Shown one piece after another: positions 57,506 to 64,000 of a stretch of DNA of 64,000 nucleotides (position 1 is the first letter of the stretch; each line of letters opens with the position of its first letter). Made by a program: the position numbers and the translations under genes. Source of the stretch: Gemmatimonadaceae bacterium (GTDB lineage Bacteria > Gemmatimonadota > Gemmatimonadetes > Gemmatimonadales > Gemmatimonadaceae). The notes beneath the pieces were generated by a model. That model ran no database searches, was not told the origin of the DNA, and worked only from the letters and a program-made list of their open reading frames with translations. The stretch is from assembly GCA_035633115.1 (NCBI GenBank), contig DASQFN010000045.1, positions 146,061 to 210,060 on the forward strand, written 5' to 3'.

Positions 57506-57552
57506 AGCCGAGCGCAGGTCGGGATTCAACGACCCTTGCGCTCGGCTTTCTT
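57506..57552 (+). terminator. Rho-independent terminator/attenuator after the precursor gene
   Basis: Long stem: AGCCGAGCGCA pairs with TGCGCTCGGCT, inner GGTCG with CGACC (2-nt bulge), followed by TTTCTT. Placed between precursor and kinase genes. Such a leaky terminator would give more precursor than enzyme transcript. Confidence 0.8.
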
Positions 57553-57571
57553 GTAAGGGGCCGAGGAGTGG

Positions 57572-58426
57572 ATGTTCAACCTCACATATGCGCCGGTGGA
57601 TGCACGGCGCCCGCCGCCGCTGGACCCCGCGAGTCCCGACATCGAGCTCTGGCGCGACAACGACGGGACGATTTGCGCGTATGGTGGCAGTCTCGACGGC
57701 GCGTGCTGGATGCATCTGCCTGATGTCGCGACGTTCAGGTTCAGCCATGAAAGCGGGCAGATCACCGCGTTTGCCGATGCATCGGCTGCGCGCGGTCAGA
57801 TCGCCGATGCGTATTATCGAACCGTTCTGCCTCTAGCCCTACAGGCGCGCGGCATCGAGGTACTGCACGCCAGCGCCGTAAGAATGCACGGTGGCATCGT
57901 CGCTCTGTGCGGCATCAAGGAAACTGGAAAATCCACGATTGCCTACGCATTGAGCCAGCGCGGTTATTCGTTGTGCGCGGACGATGCAGTGCCCTTCACG
58001 ACGAGCGGGGATATGGCGCACGCGCTATCGCTTCCATTCACGACGCGTCTGCGTCCTTCTTCGGCTGCGTTCTTCGAGACCGACGGGACGCGCGAGAGAC
58101 AGTCACCGCTCCTTGACGCGCGAACGCCGGTCGCGCTCGCTCCGGAGCGACTAGCGGCGGTCCTTGTTCTGCAGCGCAATCCGGCCGGACTCTCGACCGC
58201 CCCCCCCTCCGTCAGCCGGCTCACGGCATCATCGGCATTCACGAGCGCGCTGACCCACGCCTATTGCTTCAGTCTCCGCGATGAATCGCAGAGAGCGCGG
58301 ATGGTGCAGCACTATCTTGACCTCGCCGCGAGGGTGCCGGTATTCGAGGTACGCTTCGGAGCCGGACTCGACTGGCTTCCGGCGATCACGAGTGCGATCG
58401 AAGAGGCGGTCGCGGCAGCGGCGTGA
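57572..58426 (+). CDS. HPr-kinase-like protein, putative lasso-peptide tailoring kinase
   Basis: 284 residues. P-loop GIKETGKS at 114-121 preceded by HASAVRMHGGIVALCG, then CADDAVPF at 136-142, the arrangement seen in HPr kinase-like proteins of the paeninodin class that phosphorylate the C-terminal Ser of the lasso peptide. Here the predicted core ends in Thr, so the target may be Thr. GAGGAG precedes ATG 57572. Overlaps the B2 gene start. Confidence 0.85.
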   Translation: MFNLTYAPVDARRPPPLDPASPDIELWRDNDGTICAYGGSLDGACWMHLPDVATFRFSHESGQITAFADASAARGQIADAYYRTVLPLALQARGIEVLHASAVRMHGGIVALCGIKETGKSTIAYALSQRGYSLCADDAVPFTTSGDMAHALSLPFTTRLRPSSAAFFETDGTRERQSPLLDARTPVALAPERLAAVLVLQRNPAGLSTAPPSVSRLTASSAFTSALTHAYCFSLRDESQRARMVQHYLDLAARVPVFEVRFGAGLDWLPAITSAIEEAVAAAA

Positions 58427-58914
58427 GCTCAGGAGCGCGTATCCTCCGCGCGATGCTGCGCCATGCCCGCGCACTTCGGAGCTGCATTCATTCGCCGGCG
58501 GATGCATGGCTCGCTGCGCGCATGGCGGCGTGGGCAACGGTGTTACCCGCTCTCAAGCACGCGCTCCCGCTGCCACGACTCGTGGGGCTGATGCGGGCGA
58601 CGCCAAGACGTCCGTTGCGCCAGCCCGATCTGGAGCAGCGAATCGTGGCGCTCGCGTGGTGGCTGCACGCCCCGCTGGCACTGGTCGACCGGGGGTGCAT
58701 GCAGCGCAGCCTTCTGGCCTATCGCTTTCTGGGAGCTGCGGGCGCGCAGCCGCACCTCGCAGTTGGAGTGCGCAAAGAAGGCGCAGCAGTAAAGGCGCAT
58801 GCCTGGGTTTCTATCGATGGTGCTCCGGCCGGCGACTCGCAGCACGAGATTGCCGAGTTCGCACCGATGCTGATCTTCGGACCGGACGGCCGCAAGGAAG
58901 ACTTCGCTCGGTGA
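58423..58914 (+). CDS. Lasso-peptide leader protease (B2, transglutaminase-like)
   Basis: 163 residues. Cys-protease of the B2 family with likely triad Cys92 (DRGCMQRSLLAYRFL), His126 (KAHAWVSIDG) and Asp132. Removes the leader after recognition by the PqqD-like B1 protein. GTG start overlapping the kinase stop (GTGA). Size is typical for the split B1/B2 arrangement. Confidence 0.92.
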   Translation: MSSGARILRAMLRHARALRSCIHSPADAWLAARMAAWATVLPALKHALPLPRLVGLMRATPRRPLRQPDLEQRIVALAWWLHAPLALVDRGCMQRSLLAYRFLGAAGAQPHLAVGVRKEGAAVKAHAWVSIDGAPAGDSQHEIAEFAPMLIFGPDGRKEDFAR

Positions 58915-60071
58915 ATGAACGACGGCCAGAGTATCAGCTTCTTCTGGACTGCGCGCGCGTATCGCTGACCGGAGAGCGTCGCTCGCGCATGAACCGGACA
59001 ATCGAGTGCGGAATAGATTGGCAGCTTTTTCTTCGCACGGCGCATTATCACGGGATGCTCCCGGTGGTGTATCTCCGCTTGAGCGAAACGGGCGTCTCAG
59101 TGGTGCCTCCGACAGTGATGAGCTGGCTGCGCCGATCATTCCAGGAAACGACCTGGCGCAACACCCTGCTTGCCGGAGAGCTAACTCGCGTCCTGGATCT
59201 GCTCGCGTCGCATAGTATAGATGCGGTGCCGTTCAAGGGGCCGGTGCTCGCTGCTCTCGCGTACGAAAACGTTGCGATGCGCCAGTTCGGCGACCTCGAT
59301 TTGCTCGTGCAGCCGCATGAGCGCGCGCGGACAAGAGAGCTTCTTCTCGGCGACGGCTACACGATGTACGACGGGTGGTCGCACGTCGACGAGCTCAATC
59401 ATGAGTACACTCTTGTCGGCACCCGCGGCGGCGTGCGTCTGGATGTCCATTGGAAGCTCTTCCCACGGGCCGTCCTGCCGGTCAAGCCGGACCGACTGCG
59501 GCAGCAGCTCGCTGAGGTCCGGATCGGAGATAGAACGGTCCGCACCTTCTCGCCTGAGGACACTCTTCTCATTCTTTGCGTGCATGCGGATACCCACGCG
59601 TGGGAGCGCCTCAAGTGGATCAGCGACATCGCGCGGCTCGTCACTTCCCATCCCGGTCTCGATTGGGCGAAATCGGTGGAAATCGCGGACTCGACGGGGA
59701 GCGAGCGGATATTGTTGCTCGGGCTGCGGCTCGCAGACGACCTTCTCGGCGCTGCGTCTCCGGAGCAGGTGATTACTCGCGCCCGCACCAGCCGGCACGT
59801 CACCCGCCTCGCGAATACGGTTTCCGAGCGTCTCTTCGAACCGGCAGCGACCGATGTGGAGGCTGACCGTGACAAGAGTCTGCTACAGCTCAGGAGTCGT
59901 GATCGGCTGTGGCACAAGCTCTGGCTCGCCGCAACCCCGAACGAAAGTGATTGGGAGGTGATGCGTCTCCCGGGATCGCTTTCGGCTCTCTACTACGTGA
60001 TTCGTCCTTTCCGACTGCTCAGAAAGTACGGACGAAGAGTCGGCTCGGCCCTCCGTGACGCGGACGGGTGA
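58911..60071 (+). CDS. Nucleotidyltransferase-fold protein of the lasso cluster
   Basis: 386 residues from GTG 58911, which overlaps the B2 stop. Nucleotidyltransferase_5-like: KGPVLAALAYENVAMRQFGDLDLLV with the metal-binding Asp128/Asp130, then helical C-terminal domain with HADTHAWERLKWISDIARL. Members occur beside kinase-type lasso clusters and are thought to modify the peptide or its phosphate further; the reaction is not established here. Last gene of the operon. Confidence 0.85.
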   Translation: MNERRPEYQLLLDCARVSLTGERRSRMNRTIECGIDWQLFLRTAHYHGMLPVVYLRLSETGVSVVPPTVMSWLRRSFQETTWRNTLLAGELTRVLDLLASHSIDAVPFKGPVLAALAYENVAMRQFGDLDLLVQPHERARTRELLLGDGYTMYDGWSHVDELNHEYTLVGTRGGVRLDVHWKLFPRAVLPVKPDRLRQQLAEVRIGDRTVRTFSPEDTLLILCVHADTHAWERLKWISDIARLVTSHPGLDWAKSVEIADSTGSERILLLGLRLADDLLGAASPEQVITRARTSRHVTRLANTVSERLFEPAATDVEADRDKSLLQLRSRDRLWHKLWLAATPNESDWEVMRLPGSLSALYYVIRPFRLLRKYGRRVGSALRDADG

Positions 60072-60139
60072 GCTTTGGCCAAGGCCGGCGCAACGAACAG
60101 CTGTGCTTTCCATCCGCTCGCGACCTCTGCTTGCGTAGG

Positions 60140-62567
60140 TTAGCCCTTCCGGCCAGTGCAGGTTGCACGATCCGGGGGTTCGATCTCGAAGACCTGATAG
60201 TTCTCGTCGGTTGTCGCGCCGGTGAAAGAGAATAGCATTCTCGAAGCACCGAGCGAGATCCAAAGCCGGTATCCGCTGAGCGGGTGCGTATCCGCCCCTG
60301 TCGCTGGAGCGGAGTTTCGCGCTAGTTGGATGGGCGCACCAGCTTCCGGCCTTCGGGAGTGAACAGCGGGTCCCGGCGAAAAGCTGAGTCGGACAGCCGG
60401 CAGGCAAGCCGGCGACGTCTCGGCATTCCCGCCGGGTCCGACTCAAGGACGAGGACTTCCGAAAATCCCTTTTCGAGAGCTTTGCCGCAGAGAGCTCGGG
60501 GAGTAACGTCGGTGGGGGTCTGCTCCCGTGTGCGCGCCTGATACACGGGCATGTTGTATTGTTCGGAGATCTTGCATCCACGAGGCGGCATTCCGTCGAT
60601 CAGCGCGATACCCGAGAATGCCGGAGCGATGAGGGGCGCGAAGGAGCACCGGCCACCGGCGTTGAACACGTTCCAGAATTGTGCATACGATTGTGGAATG
60701 AAGAGAGCCGATCTTCGTTTCTCGGCGTCGGGAAGATCGTTGATCCGGCGGAGCGCCGTCACCAGAGGATAGTAGGGCGCGCGGCGCAGCCCCGCCGCGA
60801 GCAGCTGACCATCCGCGACAGAACTCAACTCGCCGGACGATGCAGTGCTTCCTTTGTCCGACGACGCGGTCAGGCTCCGCCTCAGGGCGATGTTCGAGCG
60901 TGCCATCTGGAGAGGCGGGCCAATCGTGTTGAGAACGAGCGTGACCCCGAGCGGAGCCAGGAGTACGGCGGCCAGAACCGTGGAAACCCGGAGACCGGCG
61001 AGCCCGCTCGGCTTGCCGGCTCCAATCGCATCATCACGTGCGTGGCGCCTCGCTCTGTGCTCGCTCAGCCAGTAATTGACCCGACCGAGGATCAGGCCGA
61101 GCGCAAGCCAGCGTTGAACGTCGGAGAAAAAGAACGCCGATCCTCCGTGAATGTCGAGAATCCCCCCCGGGAGAAACCCGAGAGGGCCACCAGCAACACG
61201 ATTTCGGCGTCAAGCAGACGGCCGGACCAGATCGCTCGCTTGAGGTCTTCAAGTGTCTTCGATCGCTCTTCCCAGAGGCGAGCCCCGATGAAGATCCAGA
61301 TCCACGCGAAGTGAACCAGTGGAAAGAATGGCGCCCATCCCCGAGCAACATAGATACGTGCGAATGCCAGCGGAAAAATGCCCTGGTTCTGAGCGGGCAG
61401 CGACACGACGCGGTACACGAGGATGCACGCAACGAGCGAGAGAAACACCGAGGCCAGAACGGTCCGCCGACGCCACAATCCTAGACGGACAACAGTGTAG
61501 AATCCCGCTGCGAAGAGCAGAATCATTAGTGAGACCTTGAGGAAGCCGAGGGCGACCAGTGTCAAGGGCACGAACGTGAGGAAGAAACCCCACGCGTAAG
61601 GTCCGTCAGCTCGCCAGTGCGACAGGGCAGTGCCGATGGCCAACAGGAGGACTGCGAGACTGGTAAGATAGGACTCCGACCCCGGATTCCACATCGTCAC
61701 CAGCCTGTAGAGCGCCCGCTCCGGCAATAATCCGATCGTGGCGGCGGCGACCACGATCCACACCGCGTATTGAGAGCGCAGCGGTGGCTCGAATGCGCGG
61801 ACCGGGAGCCGCCGCGCAATTTCCACGGCAAGCATCAACAGTGCCGCGAAGAACAACGGGATTACCACTATAGGGTATCCGAGATTGTAGAAACTCATCA
61901 CGTCGATCCCGATCAAATCCGCCCACTGCGCGAACATCCATCCGGATCCGTAATGGTAGTGAATGGCTGGGAGCCCATCTATTCTGGTGCTGGGGACGCC
62001 ATATGTACGCATCATGTTCGCGATCGCTGCAAAGTAGACAAGATCGTGATTGGCCCTGGCGCTGAACGACGAAAAGAATTCCCAGAAGAGCGGCCATTTG
62101 TTGTCCGTGCTCCAGACTATGCCGGCTGACCACAGTGAGAAGATGCCCGCGCCGACGGCGAACAGTGCGCTGGAAAGGACCTTTGTGCGTCGCACCCAGC
62201 GTGCGACGATAGCCGCCGCCAGGAGGCCTCCGGAAACGGGCAGGAGCGGCGCGATGCTGTACCCGGTTTCACGGGCGACCGTTCCGGCGACGACGGTGAA
62301 GACGAGGGAGGCAATGGTGAGAAACGATTGCGATGTCCACCACCGGCCGTGCCAAACTCGCGCAAGGAGCCCAGAGACGATCAATGGCACGGCCAGGTGG
62401 AAGAGCGCGAGCCCGGCGGCATGCACGACGGGAGTCAGCGGATTCTCGAAGCCGGTACGCGACGCGACGTAGACAGCGGCGAGAGAGAGCGTACAGATGG
62501 TTGCGGCGGTGGCTATGGTGTCGCGCGCGTATGATTCTCGCGGGTCAGGGAAGCCCCTCAGCGGCAC
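60140..62567 (-). pseudogene. Large polytopic membrane protein, frameshifted at a G7 tract
   Basis: The first part, from GTG 62567, has about 11 hydrophobic helices (DTIATAATICTLSLAAVYVAS to VALSGFS). It loses frame at a run of seven G on the minus strand (61162-61168). With eight G it continues without stops through GGILDIHGGSAFFFSDVQRWLALGL... and a further helix (VSTVLAAVLLAPLGVTLVLN) into a C-terminal soluble part that resembles GT-C glycosyltransferases. A protein-like stretch in a third frame (LSGYRLWISLGASRMLFSFTGATTDE) ends at 60140, so a second frame change near 60350 is possible. Either phase variation or sequencing error. Function uncertain. Confidence 0.6.
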
Positions 62568-62590
62568 TGATTCACCGCGGTGATCATCCG

Positions 62591-62880
62591 TCAGGATTCG
62601 TCGAAGTGAGGCGACATGACGCGCGAGAGACCCGCACTGCGTGCCTTGGCGTACACACCGGACGGAAGGCAGTTCACCGGCAGATGCGCCCGTATCTTTG
62701 GATTGGAGCACGCACTCCGTAGGAGGGGCTCAGCTCGGACTCCGCCGCAGGCATCCCATCGATCAGCGCCGTCTCGGCGAGCGTAGGGGCGACGTGTGCT
62801 GCGATGTCCAGGCCCAGGGCTGGCGAGAAGATTTCCCAGTGCCGGGCATCGTGTCTGCGCAATGAAGAGCGCTGTGCTCG
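62591..62880 (-). pseudogene. Degraded paralogue fragment of the adjacent membrane protein C-terminus
   Basis: Segments in three minus-strand frames line up in order with the C-terminal soluble part of the downstream gene: TALFIAQT (cf. SALFIPQS), then ETALIDGMPAAESELSPSYG (cf. GIALIDGMPPRGCKISEQYN), then PSGVYAKARSAGLSRVMSPHFDES (cf. PRALCGKALEKGFSEVLVLESD). At least two frame changes and no N-terminal part, so this is a remnant of a tandem duplicate. Confidence 0.65.
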
Positions 62881-62952
62881 CCGAGTCTCAACGCGCCCCC
62901 GTTAGTTGTCGTAATTCAAACTGACCGACCAACAAAAAACTACCACACTAAG

Positions 62953-62982
62953 TTGTTTTCAGCTCTGAAAACAGGCTATCTT
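62953..62982 (+). promoter_or_regulatory. Possible promoter/operator for ffh
   Basis: Perfect palindrome GTTTTCAG-CT-CTGAAAAC at 62955-62972, flanked by TTGTTT and TATCTT with 18-bp spacing, in an AT-rich 110-bp gap upstream of ffh. Could be a regulated promoter; no expression evidence. Confidence 0.35.
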
Positions 62983-62990
62983 TCACGGCT

Positions 62991-64000
62991 ATGTTCGAAG
63001 ACCTGAGCGAAAAGCTCGAAGCCACATTTGCCCGCCTGCGCGGGCGCGGAACGCTCAGCGAATCCGACATCAAGGAAGGGCTCCGTGAAGTACGGCGCGT
63101 CCTCCTCGAGGCGGACGTCAACTTCGCACTCACTCGTGAGTTCCTCGAGCGTGTAGAGAAGAAAGCCGTCGGCGTGACGGCCCTCAGCGCAGTCTCGCCG
63201 GCCCAGCAGCTCATCAAGATCGTCCACGAAGAGCTCGCCAACATGCTCGGCGAGCGGAGGGAAGGGCTCAAGCTCAGCTCCGTTCCGCCGACGATTGTGA
63301 TGATGGTCGGACTCCAGGGCTCGGGCAAGACGACGACTGCGGCGAAGCTCGCCCGCAAGCTCCTGGCCGAAGGTCGTCCGACGCGTCTCATCGCAGCCGA
63401 CGTCTACCGTCCCGCTGCAATCGATCAGCTCGAGACACTGGGACAGCAGCTCGGCGTGCCGGTCTATGCGGACCGATCGACGCAGGACGTCGTGCGGATC
63501 GCGAAGGCCGGCATCGAGGAGGCCAAGCGCGCTCGCGACCGCATCGTGATCGTCGACACCGCCGGACGCCTCCAGATAGACGAAGAGATGATGAACGAGC
63601 TCCGCCACCTGAAGGAAGCCGTTCGTCCCACCGAGATTCTGCTCGTTGCCGACGGCATGACCGGACAGGAGGCGGTGAAGATCGCCCAGGGGTTCGACAG
63701 CGCGCTTGGCGTCACCGGCGTAGTCCTGACGAAAATGGACGGCGACGCCCGCGGCGGTGCGGCGCTCTCCATTTACGGAGTGACGAAAAAGCCGATCAAG
63801 TTCATTGGCGTCGGAGAGAAGCCTGACGCACTCGAGGATTTCCATCCTGAGCGCATGGCCGGCCGGATTCTCCAGATGGGAGACGTCGTCTCGCTCGTCG
63901 AAAAGGCGCAGGCCGCCTTCGACGAGGACGCGGCGAAGCGGCTCCAGAAAAAAGTCAGGAAGGAAGGCATGGACCTTACGGACTTTCTCAACGCCATGCG
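62991..64000 (+). CDS. ffh: Signal recognition particle protein Ffh (3' partial)
   Basis: First 336 residues, cut by the window end. N-domain (MFEDLSEKLEATFARLRG, IKEGLREVRRVLLEADVNF) and G-domain with GLQGSGKTTTAAKLA, DVYRPAAIDQL, DTAGRLQIDEEMM, TKMDGDARGG and GVGEKPDALEDFHPERMAGRILQMGD. The M-domain is just beginning. Binds signal sequences and targets ribosomes to FtsY. ATG 62991. Confidence 0.97.
   Translation, partial: MFEDLSEKLEATFARLRGRGTLSESDIKEGLREVRRVLLEADVNFALTREFLERVEKKAVGVTALSAVSPAQQLIKIVHEELANMLGERREGLKLSSVPPTIVMMVGLQGSGKTTTAAKLARKLLAEGRPTRLIAADVYRPAAIDQLETLGQQLGVPVYADRSTQDVVRIAKAGIEEAKRARDRIVIVDTAGRLQIDEEMMNELRHLKEAVRPTEILLVADGMTGQEAVKIAQGFDSALGVTGVVLTKMDGDARGGAALSIYGVTKKPIKFIGVGEKPDALEDFHPERMAGRILQMGDVVSLVEKAQAAFDEDAAKRLQKKVRKEGMDLTDFLNAM

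Overview
The window looks like a chromosomal contig from a GC-rich, Gram-negative-type bacterium, most plausibly Gemmatimonadota. Reasons: many lipoprotein signal peptides and an outer-membrane barrel protein; large regulators that join a BTAD (SARP) or Ser/Thr-kinase domain to a FlgO-like module and TPRs; frequent GTG and TTG starts; and lineage-typical neighbourhoods. The phylum is inferred from gene style, not from a marker-gene comparison. There is no rRNA, CRISPR array, phage structural gene or intact transposase.

Layout. 1-2.2 kb: 3' part of a type II secretion/type IV pilus ATPase fused to a Nudix domain. 2.2-10.3 kb: minus-strand protein-quality-control operon tig-clpP-clpX-lon-engB, followed by a lipoprotein and a hexapeptide acyltransferase. 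10.3-14.9 kb: small stress and redox genes (Cys-rich metal-binding protein, SRAP, DUF892 ferritin-like, Rieske-FAD oxidoreductase, winged-helix regulator). 15.0-20.5 kb: three secreted lipoproteins divergent from a SARP-TPR regulator. This block is bracketed by an intact tRNA-Leu and a 27-bp direct copy of its 3' end, like an old integrated island. 20.7-25.3 kb: HtrA protease, DnaK, rhomboid protease. 25.3-39.8 kb: phosphate/polyphosphate block (ppk1, Ppx/GppA, metallophosphoesterase, kinase-like/outer-membrane barrel protein, YjiK-like lipoprotein, DUF4956 membrane protein, DUF47/PhoU-like regulator, Pit transporter, double 5'-nucleotidase). 39.8-46.7 kb: purine salvage (add, PNP), thiD, M48 protease, TrmH-type methyltransferase, prepilin peptidase, putative metallopeptidase lipoprotein. 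46.9-52.2 kb: DUF445 remnant, second Lon, Ser/Thr kinase with TPRs. 52.3-54.7 kb: two glycosyltransferases. 55.0-60.1 kb: lasso-peptide gene cluster. 60.1-62.9 kb: frameshifted polytopic membrane protein plus a degraded paralogue fragment. 63.0-64.0 kb: start of ffh.

The most interesting system is the lasso-peptide cluster. It holds a PqqD-like recognition protein, an asparagine-synthetase-like cyclase, a 45-50-residue precursor, an HPr-kinase-like enzyme, a transglutaminase-like B2 leader protease and a nucleotidyltransferase-like protein. The kinase and nucleotidyltransferase suggest a tailored (for example phosphorylated) lasso peptide, and the precursor departs from the canonical leader by having Val instead of Thr at position -2. 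Other notable points are the GspE-Nudix fusion, the phosphoesterase/kinase-like-barrel gene pair, a 58-bp near-perfect inverted-repeat element, and several genes broken by single-base changes or a deletion. The broken genes may be real or may be sequencing errors.
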